The translations under genes were made by a program, and so were the position numbers. Source: Cobetia crustatorum (lineage in GTDB: Bacteria; Pseudomonadota; Gammaproteobacteria; Pseudomonadales; Halomonadaceae). From it: a DNA stretch of 41,674 nt. This document shows, piece by piece, positions 8,719-26,508 of this stretch (its first letter is position 1; each line of letters opens with the position of its first letter). The notes beneath the pieces were generated by a model that was given only the letters and a program-made list of their open reading frames with translations, made no database searches and was not told the DNA's origin. The stretch is taken from positions 1-41,674 of the forward strand of contig NZ_JEMF01000006.1 of assembly GCF_000591415.1 (NCBI RefSeq), written 5' to 3'.

Positions 8719-9083
8719 ATGGCACTGACCAAAGAAGACATCATCAACGCCGTCGCTGACATGACCGTCATGGAAGTGGCTGAGCTGATCGAAGCAATGG
8801 AAGAGAAATTCGGCGTTTCTGCCGCTGCCGCTGTCGCTGCTGGCCCGGCTGCTGCTGAAGTTGTTGAAGAGCAGACTGAATTCGACCTCATTCTGACCGC
8901 TGCTGGTGACAAGAAAGTTAACGTCATCAAGGCTGTTCGTGAGCTGACCGGTCTGGGTCTGAAAGAAGCCAAGGCAACTGTCGACGGCGCTCCGGCTACT
9001 GTGAAAGAAGCCTGAGCAAAGACGAAGCTGAAGCTGCTAAGACGAAATTGGAAGAAGCTGGCGCGACCGTGGAACTCAAGTAA
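8719..9083 (+). CDS. rplL: 50S ribosomal protein L7/L12 (frameshift near the 3' end)
   Basis: L7/L12 is the multi-copy stalk protein that recruits EF-Tu and EF-G. The N-terminal dimerisation domain, the Ala-rich hinge (about residues 36-52) and the C-terminal domain with [15 protein letters not shown] are clear. The reading frame as given stops at 9013-9015, after 98 residues. The rest of the C-terminal domain ([22 protein letters not shown], split by one frame) continues in another frame to a stop at 9081-9083. One base is missing near 9011-9012; restoring it gives about 121 residues, the normal length. Loss of the last C-terminal helix would be very damaging in a live cell, so a sequencing error is the likely cause. 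The start at 8719 has AGGA upstream. Confidence 0.96.
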
Positions 9084-9119
9084 CACGTGTTCCAAGCTGC
9101 GCACGCTGCGTAAGCTTCC

Positions 9120-9152
9120 AGGCTGGTGGCGGACTCCGCCGCCAGCCTTTTT
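9120..9152 (+). terminator. rplL-rpoB attenuator
   Basis: A 13-bp stem, 9120-9132 with 9136-9148 (AGGCTGGTGGCGG against CCGCCGCCAGCCT, one G-U pair), with a 3-nt loop and a run of T to 9152. It has the form of an intrinsic terminator. At this position E. coli has a partial terminator that sets the ratio of ribosomal protein to RNA polymerase synthesis; the same role is inferred here. Confidence 0.88.
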
Positions 9153-9171
9153 CTGTTGCAAGATGAATTAT

Positions 9172-9237
9172 GACGGCGAGCCAGCCCGCAAGGGAGGCTT
9201 GCCGTCCGCGCCTGATGGACATCGCCGCGCCATCAGG
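9172..9237 (+). promoter_or_regulatory. Two hairpins in the rpoB leader, possible RNase III processing region
   Basis: GACGGCGAGCC (9172-9182) pairs with GGCTTGCCGTC (9196-9206) through 11 bp. CCTGATGG (9211-9218) pairs perfectly with CCATCAGG (9230-9237). They follow the attenuator and precede rpoB. In E. coli the rplL-rpoB spacer carries an RNase III cleavage hairpin; this pair is in the equivalent place, but the role is inferred. Confidence 0.55.
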
Positions 9238-9288
9238 ATGAGCCGACCACGCATCGGTCACCCAAGGTGAACAAGCTGGGGAATACAG

Positions 9289-13365
<4,077 letters not shown>

Positions 13366-13393
13366 CGCCGAAAAGCCACAAGTTTGACGGTCC

Positions 13394-13424
13394 GCAAAGC
13401 CTGGTGTCAGCAGCCAGGCTTTGC
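13394..13424 (+). other. Perfect 11-bp hairpin in the rpoB-rpoC spacer
   Basis: GCAAAGCCTGG (13394-13404) and CCAGGCTTTGC (13414-13424) are exact inverted repeats with a 9-nt loop. No T-run follows, so it is not a normal intrinsic terminator. It could stabilise the mRNA, be a cleavage site or pause polymerase; the sequence does not tell which. Confidence 0.7.
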
Positions 13425-13452
13425 CCATGACAACTCCGCAGCGGAGCGACCC

Positions 13453-17693
<4,241 letters not shown>

Positions 17694-17700
17694 GGTCTTG

Positions 17701-17726
17701 CAACCCCGTCGTCTCTGGCGGCGGGG

Positions 17727-17729
<3 letters not shown>
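17701..17729 (+). terminator. Hairpin at the end of rpoC (U-tract absent)
   Basis: CAACCCCGTCG (17701-17711) pairs with CGGCGGGGTTG (17719-17729) through 11 bp including one G-T pair, with a 7-nt loop. No T-run follows. The 3' arm overlaps the -35 box of the str promoter. It may protect the rpoC mRNA 3' end or slow polymerase; strict terminator activity is doubtful. Confidence 0.45.
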
Positions 17730-18206
<477 letters not shown>

Positions 18207-18307
18207 ATCAAAGTTTAATATCGGTCTGATAAGAGTAAGGTCGGGCGTTGCGTATATCGCGAAGCATCCCGGGTTTACCTGAAGGACCCTTCTACTGAGG
18301 GCTTATC
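18207..18307 (+). promoter_or_regulatory. rpsL-rpsG intercistronic region, possible S7 repressor site
   Basis: This 101-nt spacer is close in length to the E. coli rpsL-rpsG spacer, where S7 binds to repress rpsG and fusA. A stem CGGG (18242-18245) with CCCG (18268-18271) encloses an inner TTGCG/CGCGAA helix with one bulge. The S7 role is inferred from position and size only. Confidence 0.45.
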
Positions 18308-18778
18308 ATGCCTAGAAGACGTGTAGCAGCTAAGCGCGAAATCCTCCCGGATCCTAAGTTCGGAAGCGAGCGCCTGGCCAAGTTCATGAACCACCTGATG
18401 TTCAGCGGCAAGAAGTCTGTTGCAGAGCGCATTGTTTACGGTGCCCTCGATCGCGTTGCCGAACGCTCCAATGAAGATCCGCTGGATCTCTTCGACAAGG
18501 CGCTGGAAGCCATCCAGCCGATGGTTGAGGTGAAGTCCCGTCGTGTCGGTGGTGCAACTTATCAGGTGCCCGTGGAAGTTCGCCCGTCCCGCCGTCACGC
18601 GCTTGCCATGCGCTGGCTGGTGGACGCTGCGCGTAAGCGCGGCGAAAAGACCATGGTGCAGCGTCTCTCTGGTGAGATCCTGGATGCCGCTGAAGGCAAG
18701 GGTTCTGCTGTGAAGAAGCGTGAAGACGTGCATCGCATGGCGGAAGCCAACAAGGCCTTCTCCCACTACCGCTTCTAA
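18308..18778 (+). CDS. rpsG: 30S ribosomal protein S7
   Basis: S7 nucleates assembly of the 30S head and contacts the exit-site tRNA. In E. coli it is also the translational repressor of the str operon. The product has 156 residues and starts [20 protein letters not shown]. The signature [14 protein letters not shown] is present near residues 91-106. There is no C-terminal extension. The start at 18308 lies after a CTGAGGG stretch that can serve as ribosome binding site. fusA follows after 18 nt. Confidence 0.99.
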   Translation: MPRRRVAAKREILPDPKFGSERLAKFMNHLMFSGKKSVAERIVYGALDRVAERSNEDPLDLFDKALEAIQPMVEVKSRRVGGATYQVPVEVRPSRRHALAMRWLVDAARKRGEKTMVQRLSGEILDAAEGKGSAVKKREDVHRMAEANKAFSHYRF

Positions 18779-18796
18779 ACAACGGGGATACTCACC

Positions 18797-20913
18797 GTGG
18801 CACGCAAGACTCCACTTAAGCGTTACCGCAATATCGGTATCGTGGCTCACGTTGACGCCGGTAAGACGACTACTACCGAGCGTGTCTTGTTCTACACTGG
18901 CCTGTCTCACAAGGTCGGCGAAGTCCACGATGGCGCAGCACCATGGACTGGATGGAGCAGGAACAGGAACGTGGCATCACGATCACCTCCGCGGCGACCA
19001 CCTGCTTCTGGCAGGGCATGAACAAGCAGTTCGACGAGCACCGTATCAATATCATCGATACTCCGGGGCACGTTGACTTCACGGTCGAAGTCGAGCGTTC
19101 ACTGCGTGTTCTCGATGGCGCGGTTGTTGTGCTGTGTGCTTCTTCCGGTGTCCAGCCTCAGACAGAAACTGTCTGGCGCCAGGCTAACCGTTACGAAGTG
19201 CCGCGTCTGATCTTCGTCAACAAGATGGACCGTGCTGGCGCAGACTTCTTCATGGTTGTTGACCAGGTGCGCAAGCGTCTGGGTGCTAACGCTGTGCCGA
19301 TCCAGATCAACTGGGGCGCAGAAGAAGAGTTCAAAGGCGTCATCGACCTTCTCAAGATGAAGGCGATCGTCTGGGACGAAGCTAACCACGGCATGAACCA
19401 CGAGCTGATCGACATTCCGGCTGAGCTGCAAGAAACAGCTGCCGAATGGCGTGAGCATATGCTCGAGGCTGCTGCTGAGGCGTCTGAAGAGCTGATGGAC
19501 AAGTACCTTGAAGAAGGCGAACTGTCCGAGGAAGAAGTCAAAGCTGCGCTGCGTCAGCGTACTCTGGCCAATGAAATCTGCCTCGTGACCTGTGGTTCTG
19601 CTTTCAAGAACAAGGGTGTTCAAGCAGTTCTGGATGCGGTCATCGAATACATGCCGTCTCCGCTTGAAGTCAAGGCCATCGAAGGTGAGCTTGACGATAA
19701 AGACGGCACCATCGAGACGCGTGAAGCAGACGACAGCGCGCCGTTCGCGGCCCTGGCGTTCAAGATTGCCACCGATCCGTTCGTGGGTACTCTGACCTTC
19801 ATTCGCATCTATTCTGGCGTGCTGAAGTCTGGCGACGGTGTCTTCAACTCCGTTAAGAGCAAGAAGGAGCGTGTTGGTCGTATCGTCCAGATGCACGCTA
19901 ACTCTCGCGAGGAGATCAAGGAAGTGTACGCTGGCGATATCGCGGCGTGCATCGGTCTGAAGGACGTGACCACTGGGGATACCCTATGTGATCCGGACAA
20001 CAAGATCATCCTTGAGCGCATGGAATTCCCGGAGCCGGTGATTTCCGTTGCTGTTGAGCCGAAGTCCAAGGCTGACCAGGAAAAGATGGGTGTTGCACTG
20101 GGTAAGTTGGCCCAGGAAGATCCGTCATTCCGCGTCGAAACTGACGAAGAGTCAGGTCAGACGATTATCTCCGGTATGGGTGAGCTTCACTTGGACATCC
20201 TCGTCGACCGTATGCGTCGCGAGTTCAATGTCGAAGCGAACATCGGCAAGCCGCAGGTGGCTTACCGTGAAACCATCCGTAGCAAGGTCGAGCAAGAAGG
20301 TAAGTTTGTTCGTCAGTCAGGTGGCCGTGGGCAGTTTGGTCATGTCTGGCTTCGCATTGAGCCTCTGACTGCAGAGGACAAGGGCGATGACGAAGAGATG
20401 ACCTTCAAGTTCGTGTCCGAGGTCGTCGGTGGTGCGGTTCCGAAGGAATACGTACCTGCCGTCGAGAAGGGCGCCGCTGAGCAGCTCAAGAATGGTGTCA
20501 TCGCCGGCTATCCGATGATTGACGTCAAGGTAACGCTGTTCGATGGTTCCTACCACGACGTCGACTCTAACGAGACTGCGTTCAAGGTTGCCTCTTCCAT
20601 GGCAATCAAGGCTGGTGCCCCGAAAGCCGGTGCCGTGCTGCTTGAGCCGCTCATGAAAGTCGAAGTCGTCACACCTGAAGATTTCATGGGTGACGTCATG
20701 GGCGATCTGAACCGTCGTCGTGGTCTCGTTCAGGGCATGGATGACTCTTCCACTGGTAAGATCATCAATGCACTGGTGCCTCTGGGTGAGATGTTCGGTT
20801 ATGCGACCGATCTGCGCTCACAGACCCAGGGCCGCGCAAGCTACTCTATGGAGTTTGCGAAATACGACGAAGCGCCGAACAGCATCGTCGAAGCCGTCAT
20901 CAATCAGAAGTAA
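18797..20913 (+). CDS. fusA: Elongation factor G (frameshift near the 5' end)
   Basis: EF-G is the translocation GTPase. The start is GTG at 18797. The P-loop AHVDAGKT lies at residues 17-24; DTPGHVDF and NKMD follow, and domains II-V are complete to the C-terminus. The frame breaks after VGEVHDGAA at about 18940: the first frame runs into unrelated codons, while the true [20 protein letters not shown] continues in another frame from 18943. One base is missing; GCA-ACC-ATG is expected where GCACCATG is found. Repaired, the protein has about 705 residues, normal for the family. EF-G is essential, so an error in the sequence is the likely cause. tuf follows after 29 nt. Confidence 0.97.
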
Positions 20914-20942
20914 CCGATTAGCTAACGAAAGAGGTTATAGCA

Positions 20943-22136
20943 GTGGCTAAGGAAAAATTTGAGCGTTCGAAGCCGCACGTCAACGTCGGCACCATTGGTC
21001 ACGTCGATCACGGCAAGACCACTCTGACTGCGGCTCTGACTCGCGTCTCTGCAGAGGTCTTCGGTGGTGACGCGCGTGCGTTTGACTCCATCGATAATGC
21101 CCCGGAAGAGCGTGAGCGTGGTATCACCATCTCCACAGCTCACGTTGAGTATCAGTCTGAAGTGCGTCACTACGCGCACGTCGACTGCCCGGGTCACGCT
21201 GACTACGTCAAGAACATGATCACCGGTGCTGCGCAGATGGATGGCGCTATCCTGGTCTGTTCTGCCGCAGATGGCCCGATGCCGCAGACTCGTGAGCACA
21301 TCCTGCTGTCCCGTCAGGTCGGCGTTCCGTACATCGTTGTCTTCCTGAACAAGGCAGACATGGTCGATGACGAAGAGCTGCTCGAACTGGTCGAAATGGA
21401 AGTTCGTGAACTTCTGAGCCAGTACGACTTCCCGGGTGACGACACTCCGATCATCATCGGCTCTGCCCTGATGGCTCTGGAAGGCAAGGATGACAACGGC
21501 ATGGGTACTACCGCCGTCGCCAACCTGATCAAGGCTCTGGATGACTACATCCCGGAGCCGGAGCGTGCTATTGATCAGCCGTTCCTGATGCCGATCGAAG
21601 ACGTCTTCTCTATCTCTGGCCGCGGTACTGTTGTTACTGGCCGTATCGAGCGTGGTCTGGTCAAGACTGGCGAAGAGATCGAGATCATCGGCGTGCGTGA
21701 CACTACCAAGACTACCGTTACCGGTGTCGAGATGTTCCGCAAGCTGCTGGACGAAGGTCGTGCTGGCGAAAACGTTGGCGCCCTGTTGCGTGGCACCAAG
21801 CGTGATGACGTCGAGCGTGGTCAGGTTCTGGCCAAGCCGGGCTCCATCAAGCCGCACACCAAGTTTGAAGCCGAAGTCTACATCCTGTCCAAGGAAGAAG
21901 GCGGACGTCACACTCCGTTCTTCAAAGGCTATCGTCCGCAGTTCTACTTCCGTACCACCGATATTACTGGTACTTGTGAACTGCCGGAAGGCGTCGAGAT
22001 GGTCATGCCGGGCGACAACGTCCAGATGGTCGTATCTCTGATCGCTCCGATTGCGATGGAAGATGGTCTGCGTTTCGCTATCCGTGAAGGCGGTCGTACC
22101 GTCGGCGCTGGCGTCGTGGCCAAGATTGTCGAGTAA
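20943..22136 (+). CDS. tuf: Elongation factor Tu
   Basis: EF-Tu brings aminoacyl-tRNA to the ribosome. The product has 397 residues, with the P-loop GHVDHGKT at 19-26, DCPGH, NKAD and the two beta-barrel domains intact. The start is GTG at 20943, with GAAAGAGG upstream. It is the last gene of the str operon and is followed by a strong terminator. It is the only tuf in the window: the usual second copy between tRNA-Thr and tRNA-Trp is missing, although one elsewhere in the genome cannot be excluded. Confidence 0.99.
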   Translation: MAKEKFERSKPHVNVGTIGHVDHGKTTLTAALTRVSAEVFGGDARAFDSIDNAPEERERGITISTAHVEYQSEVRHYAHVDCPGHADYVKNMITGAAQMDGAILVCSAADGPMPQTREHILLSRQVGVPYIVVFLNKADMVDDEELLELVEMEVRELLSQYDFPGDDTPIIIGSALMALEGKDDNGMGTTAVANLIKALDDYIPEPERAIDQPFLMPIEDVFSISGRGTVVTGRIERGLVKTGEEIEIIGVRDTTKTTVTGVEMFRKLLDEGRAGENVGALLRGTKRDDVERGQVLAKPGSIKPHTKFEAEVYILSKEEGGRHTPFFKGYRPQFYFRTTDITGTCELPEGVEMVMPGDNVQMVVSLIAPIAMEDGLRFAIREGGRTVGAGVVAKIVE

Positions 22137-22159
22137 GGTTCTCCTTGCCTGACACAGAA

Positions 22160-22185
22160 GGGGGTCCTTGAAAGGGCCCCCTTTT
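22160..22185 (+). terminator. Rho-independent terminator of the str operon
   Basis: GGGGGTCC (22160-22167) pairs with GGGCCCCC (22174-22181) with one G-U pair and a 6-nt loop, followed by TTTT. It lies 24 nt after tuf and only ten bases before the -35 box of the S10 promoter. Confidence 0.9.
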
Positions 22186-22194
22186 CTCGCATGT

Positions 22195-22223
22195 TTGACA
22201 CCTGATGTCAGTCTGCCTATAAT
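22195..22223 (+). promoter_or_regulatory. Perfect-consensus sigma70 promoter of the S10 operon
   Basis: TTGACA at 22195-22200 and TATAAT at 22218-22223 match the consensus in all twelve bases with the ideal 17-nt spacer. The next bases, GCGCATCC, form a GC-rich discriminator. The start would be near 22230, so the leader before rpsJ is only about 55 nt. That leader holds a GACGGC/GCCGTC hairpin (22247-22262, CTAC loop). Confidence 0.93.
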
Positions 22224-22285
22224 GCGCATCCTTTGAATGCGTGGGTGACGGCCTACGCCGTCGACATCCATTGGAGTTTTGGGCA

Positions 22286-22597
22286 ATGCAAAACCAGAAG
22301 ATTCGCATCCGGTTGAAAGCATTCGACCACCGTCTGATCGATCAGTCCTCTGCAGAGATCGTTGAAACTGCAAAGCGTACTGGTGCTCAGGTTCGTGGCC
22401 CGATCCCGCTGCCGACCCGTCGCGAGCGTTACACCATCCTGGTCTCTCCGCACGTCAACAAAGACGCGCGTGACCAGTATGAGATTCGTACCCACAAGCG
22501 CGTTCTCGATATCGTCGAGCCGACAGAGAAGACTGTCGACGCGCTGATGAAGCTTGACCTGGCCGCCGGTGTAGACGTCCAGATCAAGGTTGACTGA
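22286..22597 (+). CDS. rpsJ: 30S ribosomal protein S10
   Basis: S10 (also called NusE) is part of the 30S head and, with NusB, of antitermination complexes; it also binds NusG. The product has 103 residues. Family stretches include [14 protein letters not shown] at the start and [15 protein letters not shown] near residues 37-51. The ATG at 22286 has TTGGAG upstream; the open frame begins 45 nt earlier but without homology. It is the first gene of the S10 operon. An unusual 151-nt structured spacer separates it from rplC. Confidence 0.99.
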   Translation: MQNQKIRIRLKAFDHRLIDQSSAEIVETAKRTGAQVRGPIPLPTRRERYTILVSPHVNKDARDQYEIRTHKRVLDIVEPTEKTVDALMKLDLAAGVDVQIKVD

Positions 22598-22602
22598 TAC
22601 CT

Positions 22603-22728
22603 CACTAGTCACTGCGGCCCAGCGCTCCGAAACTGATTCCGGAGCAGCAGCCGCCACGCCGGGATGGCGTCATACAATGTGCTAGTGGAATGCTCTGGAA
22701 AGGGCAGCCATAGCGGGTGACAGCCCCG
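22603..22728 (+). ncRNA. Structured leader-like RNA between rpsJ and rplC (putative r-protein control element)
   Basis: The 151-nt rpsJ-rplC spacer can fold as a three-way junction. An outer stem CACTAG (22603-22608)/CTAGTG (22682-22687) encloses two hairpins. The first has GCGGC (22614-22618)/GCCGC (22650-22654) stacked on GCTCCG (22624-22629)/CGGAGC (22640-22645). The second is ACGCC (22656-22660)/GGCGT (22666-22670). Two more hairpins follow: GCTCT/AGGGC at 22692-22705 with a GGAA tetraloop, and CGGG/CCCG at 22714-22728. AAGGAG and the rplC start come next. In E. coli the L4-responsive leader is upstream of rpsJ and the rpsJ-rplC gap is short. A control role here is inferred; the complementarities are seen directly. 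Confidence 0.5.
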
Positions 22729-22748
22729 TACACTAAAGGAGACTGAAC

Positions 22749-23387
22749 ATGTCTATCGGTTTAGTCGGTAAGAAGGCCGGGATGACCCGTGTCTTCACCG
22801 AAGCTGGCGCATCTGTGCCGGTTACCGTGATTGAAGTTGAGCCTAACCGCATCGTAACCATCAAGTCTCTCGAGACTGACGGCTACAATGCCATTCAGGT
22901 GACAACTGGCTCTCGTAAAGCCAAGCACCTCACCAAGGCGACTGCTGGTCAGTACGCCAAGGCGGGTGTTGAGGCTGGCCGTACCCTAATGGAATTCCGT
23001 CTGAATGAAGGCGATGAAGCTCCTGCAGTGGGCGGCGAACTCACCGTATCCCTCTTTGAAGCTGGTCAAAAGATTGACGTGACCGGCACCTCCAAGGGTA
23101 AAGGTTTCCAGGGCGCAGTTAAGCGCTGGAACTTCCGCACCCAAGACGCTACCCACGGTAACTCACTGTCGCACCGCGCGCCGGGTTCCATCGGTAACTG
23201 TCAGACCCCGGGCCGCGTCTTCAAGGGTAAGAAGATGGCTGGCCAGATGGGCAACGTCCGTTCCACCGTCCAGAGCCTGGAAGTGGTTCGCGTCGACGCT
23301 GAACGCAATCTTCTGTTGGTCAAGGGTGCCGTTCCAGGTGCTCCGGGCGGCGAAGTGATCGTGCGTTCCGCTGTGAAAGCTCGCTGA
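22749..23387 (+). CDS. rplC: 50S ribosomal protein L3
   Basis: L3 is an early assembly protein that reaches toward the peptidyl-transferase centre. The product has 212 residues. The start is [16 protein letters not shown], and the long central loop with [17 protein letters not shown] and [14 protein letters not shown] (about residues 113-155) is conserved. The Gln that is methylated by PrmB in E. coli has its counterpart in the [23 protein letters not shown] region. The start at 22749 has AAGGAG at about 22736-22741. The structured spacer upstream separates it from rpsJ. Confidence 0.99.
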   Translation: MSIGLVGKKAGMTRVFTEAGASVPVTVIEVEPNRIVTIKSLETDGYNAIQVTTGSRKAKHLTKATAGQYAKAGVEAGRTLMEFRLNEGDEAPAVGGELTVSLFEAGQKIDVTGTSKGKGFQGAVKRWNFRTQDATHGNSLSHRAPGSIGNCQTPGRVFKGKKMAGQMGNVRSTVQSLEVVRVDAERNLLLVKGAVPGAPGGEVIVRSAVKAR

Positions 23388-23400
23388 GGGGAATTAACCG

Positions 23401-24006
23401 ATGAATCTTAATCTTGCAGGTGCAGGCGGCGCAGTAGACGTCTCCGATGCCACCTTTGGTAAGGACTTCAACGAGGCTCTGGTTCACCAGGTCGTCACCG
23501 CCTATCTGGCTGGTGCACGTCAAGGTACAGTGGCTCAGAAGACCCGTTCTGACGTGTCCGGCGGTGGTAAGAAGCCGTGGCGTCAGAAAGGTACTGGTCG
23601 TGCACGTGCCGGTACCATCCGCTCTCCGCTGTGGCGTTCTGGCGGTGTTACCTTTGCGGCGCGTCCTCAGGACCACTCGCACAAGGTTAACCGCAAGATG
23701 TATCGCGCTGCCATGCGTTCCATCCTGTCTGAGCTGGTCCGTCAGGATCGCCTGGTCGCGGTCGATGCTATTAGCGTCGATGCTCCGAAGACCAAGCTGC
23801 TGATTGCCAAGCTCCAGGAACTGGGCCTTGAGAAAGCGTTGATCGTCACTGAAGAGCAGGACGTCAACCTGTATCTGGCTGCGCGCAACATCCCGTATGT
23901 TGACGTCGTCAATGTCGCTGGCGCTGACCCGGTCAGCCTCGTCGGTTACGACAAGGTGCTGATGACTGTCGCTGCCCTGCGTAAGTTCGAGGAGAACCTG
24001 GGATGA
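23401..24006 (+). CDS. rplD: 50S ribosomal protein L4
   Basis: L4 lines the exit tunnel through a long loop and in E. coli represses the S10 operon at both transcription and translation. The product has 201 residues. The tunnel loop is seen at about residues 45-95, with [25 protein letters not shown] in two parts ([14 protein letters not shown], then [11 protein letters not shown]). The start at 23401 has GGGG upstream. The stop overlaps the rplW start by 4 nt. If L4 feedback operates here, its RNA target could be the structured rpsJ-rplC spacer. Confidence 0.99.
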   Translation: MNLNLAGAGGAVDVSDATFGKDFNEALVHQVVTAYLAGARQGTVAQKTRSDVSGGGKKPWRQKGTGRARAGTIRSPLWRSGGVTFAARPQDHSHKVNRKMYRAAMRSILSELVRQDRLVAVDAISVDAPKTKLLIAKLQELGLEKALIVTEEQDVNLYLAARNIPYVDVVNVAGADPVSLVGYDKVLMTVAALRKFEENLG

Positions 24007-24299
24007 ATCAGGAACGCGTATTCAAGGTCCTGCTTGGTCCTCATATGACCGAGAAGGCCGCGGTCGCCGCCGAGAACAACCAGTACGTGTTCAAGGTTGC
24101 CAGCGACGCGACAAAGCCCGAAATCAAGAAAGCCGTCGAAGCGCTGTTTGGTAAAAAGGTCAATAGTGTTCAGGTTCTGAACATGAAGGGCAAAACCAAG
24201 CGCACCGCTCGCGGTGTTGGTCGTCGCGCTGGTTATCGCAAGGCCTATGTAACTCTGGCCGCCGGCGAGACCATCGAAGACTTCTCTGGCGCCGAGTAA
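24003..24299 (+). CDS. rplW: 50S ribosomal protein L23
   Basis: L23 sits at the tunnel exit and docks trigger factor and SRP. The product has 98 residues. Family stretches are [15 protein letters not shown] near residues 9-23 and [19 protein letters not shown] near 40-58. The start overlaps the end of rplD (ATGA), indicating coupled translation. rplB follows after 16 nt with GGAG in the gap. Confidence 0.99.
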   Translation: MNQERVFKVLLGPHMTEKAAVAAENNQYVFKVASDATKPEIKKAVEALFGKKVNSVQVLNMKGKTKRTARGVGRRAGYRKAYVTLAAGETIEDFSGAE

Positions 24300-24315
24300 G
24301 GCAGGAGTATGGATC

Positions 24316-25143
24316 ATGGCAATTGTTAAGACAAAACCTACCTCCGCCGGTCGCCGCCACCTGGTAAAAGTCGTCAATGACGAACTTTTCAAAGGTCGCG
24401 CGTACGCTCCGCTGCTTGAAAAGCAGTCAAAGTCCGGTGGTCGTAACAATAATGGTCGCATCACTACTCGCCACATCGGCGGTGGTCATCGTCACCATTA
24501 CCGTTTGGTAGATTTCAAGCGCAACAAGGATGGCATCGCTGCCATCGTCGAGCGCTTGGAATACGATCCGAACCGCAGCGCGAACATTGCGCTGGTGAAG
24601 TACCTCGATGGCGAACGTCGCTATATCATTGCACCGAAAGGTGTCTCTGCTGGTGACCGTCTCGAGTCCGGTGTCAACGCACCGATCAAGAAAGGCAACG
24701 CTCTGCCGCTGCGCAATGTTCCGGTGGGTTCCACCGTTCACTGTGTAGAGCTCAAGCCGGGCAAAGGCGCTCAGATTGCACGTAGTGCAGGTACCAGTGC
24801 CCAGGTTGTGGCACGTGAAGGTAACTACACCACTCTGCGTCTGCGCTCTGGCGAAATGCGCAAAGTGCTGTCCGAATGCCGTGCAACTCTCGGCGAAGTG
24901 GGCAACTCTGAGCACAGCCTCCGTCAGCTGGGCAAGGCCGGTGCTAAGCGTTGGAGAGGCGTGCGCCCGACAGTTCGCGGTGTCGCGATGAACCCCGTCG
25001 ACCACCCGCATGGTGGTGGTGAAGGTCGTACCTCTGGTGGCCGTCACCCGGTCAGCCCGTGGGGCGTCCCGACCAAGGGTCACAAGACTCGTAAGAACAA
25101 GCGCACCGATAAGCTTATCGTCCGTCGCCGTAAGGCCAAGTAA
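24316..25143 (+). CDS. rplB: 50S ribosomal protein L2
   Basis: L2 is a core 23S-binding protein needed for subunit association and peptidyl-transferase activity. The product has 275 residues. It starts [19 protein letters not shown]. The conserved C-terminal segment [18 protein letters not shown] (about residues 225-242) contains the invariant histidine region. The start at 24316 has AGGAG upstream. It lies between rplW and rpsS in the standard order. Confidence 0.99.
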   Translation: MAIVKTKPTSAGRRHLVKVVNDELFKGRAYAPLLEKQSKSGGRNNNGRITTRHIGGGHRHHYRLVDFKRNKDGIAAIVERLEYDPNRSANIALVKYLDGERRYIIAPKGVSAGDRLESGVNAPIKKGNALPLRNVPVGSTVHCVELKPGKGAQIARSAGTSAQVVAREGNYTTLRLRSGEMRKVLSECRATLGEVGNSEHSLRQLGKAGAKRWRGVRPTVRGVAMNPVDHPHGGGEGRTSGGRHPVSPWGVPTKGHKTRKNKRTDKLIVRRRKAK

Positions 25144-25165
25144 CAGATATTGAGGGGTAACGGCT

Positions 25166-25441
25166 GTGCCACGTTCACTGAAGAAAGGTCCTTTTATTGA
25201 CCTTCATCTGCTGAAGAAGGTTGAGACAGCAGTGGAAAAGAACGATCGCAAACCGATCAAGACCTGGTCGCGTCGTTCCATGATCCTGCCGAACATGGTC
25301 GGGCTCACCATTGCCGTCCATAACGGTCGCCAGCATGTACCGGTTCTCGTTTCTGAGGAAATGGTCGGTCATAAGCTCGGCGAGTTTGCTGCCACCCGCA
25401 CATACCGTGGGCATGCTGCAGATAAAAAAGCCAAACGGTAA
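25166..25441 (+). CDS. rpsS: 30S ribosomal protein S19
   Basis: S19 is in the 30S head, pairs with S13 and forms bridges to the 50S. The product has 91 residues and starts [12 protein letters not shown]. The family stretch [23 protein letters not shown] is present in two parts near residues 33-55, and [11 protein letters not shown] near 73-83. The start codon is GTG at 25166, with GAGGGG upstream. rplV follows after 19 nt. Confidence 0.99.
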   Translation: MPRSLKKGPFIDLHLLKKVETAVEKNDRKPIKTWSRRSMILPNMVGLTIAVHNGRQHVPVLVSEEMVGHKLGEFAATRTYRGHAADKKAKR

Positions 25442-25460
25442 GCCAGAGAGGATTTAAGAG

Positions 25461-25793
25461 ATGGAAGTAGCTGCTAAGCTGCGCGGCGCTCGTTTATCCG
25501 CCCAGAAGGCCCGTTTGGTGGCTGACCAGGTGCGCGGTAAGCCGGTCGCCGAGGCGCTGAATCTGCTCGCTTTCTCACCGAAGAAGGCTGCGAAGATAGT
25601 TCGCAAGGTTCTGCAGTCCGCGATCGCAAATGCGGAAGAAAATAACGGCATGGACATTGACGAGCTTCGCATCTCGACTATCTGTGTCGACGAGGGCATG
25701 ACGCTCAAGCGCATCCAGCCACGTGCCAAAGGCCGTGCGGATCGTATCTTGAAGCGCACTTGTCATATCACCGTCAAGGTAGCCGAGAAGTAG
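25461..25793 (+). CDS. rplV: 50S ribosomal protein L22
   Basis: L22 lines the exit tunnel; its beta-hairpin is where macrolide-resistance changes arise. The product has 110 residues. It starts [22 protein letters not shown]. The hairpin region [17 protein letters not shown] (about residues 82-98) is wild type and without insertion. The start at 25461 has GAGAGG upstream. rpsC follows after 11 nt. Confidence 0.99.
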   Translation: MEVAAKLRGARLSAQKARLVADQVRGKPVAEALNLLAFSPKKAAKIVRKVLQSAIANAEENNGMDIDELRISTICVDEGMTLKRIQPRAKGRADRILKRTCHITVKVAEK

Positions 25794-25804
25794 GAGACGA
25801 CCAG

Positions 25805-26497
25805 ATGGGTCAGAAAGTTAATCCGACAGGTTTCCGACTGGGTATCGTCAAGGATCATACCTCTGTCTGGTACGCCGAAGGCGCTACCTATGCCGACAAA
25901 CTGAACAACGATCTGCAGGTGCGTAGCTTCCTGGAAGAGCGTCTGAAAAGCGCTTCCGTGAGCCGCATCAGCATTGAGCGTCCGGCAAACAACGCCCGTA
26001 TTACCATTCACACCGCCCGTCCGGGTATCGTGATTGGTAAGAAAGGTGAAGATGTCGATCGCCTTCGTCGTGAAGTTTCCGAGATGATGGGCGTTCCCGT
26101 CCACATCAACATCGAGGAGATTCGCAAGCCGGAACTCGATGCCAAGCTGGTTGCTGCCAATGTGGCAGGTCAGCTCGAGCGTCGTGTAATGTTCCGTCGT
26201 GCGATGAAGCGTGCTGTGCAGAACGCAATGCGTCTGGGCGCCAAGGGCATCAAGATTCAGCTCTCTGGTCGTCTTGGCGGTGCCGAAATCGCCCGTACCG
26301 AATGGTACCGCGAAGGCCGCGTTCCGCTTCACACTCTGCGTGCTGACATTGATTACTCCACCTTCGAAGCTCACACCACCTACGGCATCATTGGTGTCAA
26401 GGTCTGGATCTTCAAAGGCGAGATCCTCGGTGGCATCGAAGAGGTGCGAGCCAAGGCGAAGCAGCCCGCGTCCGCACCCAAGAAGAAAGGCAAGTAA
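25805..26497 (+). CDS. rpsC: 30S ribosomal protein S3
   Basis: S3 is part of the mRNA entry channel helicase with S4 and S5. The product has 230 residues and starts [15 protein letters not shown]. The KH domain GxxG appears as [10 protein letters not shown] near residues 75-84. The start at 25805 follows GGAGACGACC; the frame is open 45 nt earlier but overlaps rplV and lacks homology. The C-terminal tail is Lys/Ala/Pro-rich. rplP follows after 11 nt. Confidence 0.99.
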   Translation: MGQKVNPTGFRLGIVKDHTSVWYAEGATYADKLNNDLQVRSFLEERLKSASVSRISIERPANNARITIHTARPGIVIGKKGEDVDRLRREVSEMMGVPVHINIEEIRKPELDAKLVAANVAGQLERRVMFRRAMKRAVQNAMRLGAKGIKIQLSGRLGGAEIARTEWYREGRVPLHTLRADIDYSTFEAHTTYGIIGVKVWIFKGEILGGIEEVRAKAKQPASAPKKKGK

Positions 26498-26508
26498 GGG
26501 GGTAATCG

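Noticed and set aside
9005..9020. Programmed ribosomal frameshifting in rplL, rpoC, fusA, rplE and uvrA
   Set aside because: No slippery heptamers or downstream stimulators are visible at the sites, and five unrelated housekeeping genes would need it at once; read errors explain all cases.
18943..20913. fusA starting at the internal ATG 18943
   Set aside because: That start would remove the P-loop, which is present and conserved upstream in the other frame.
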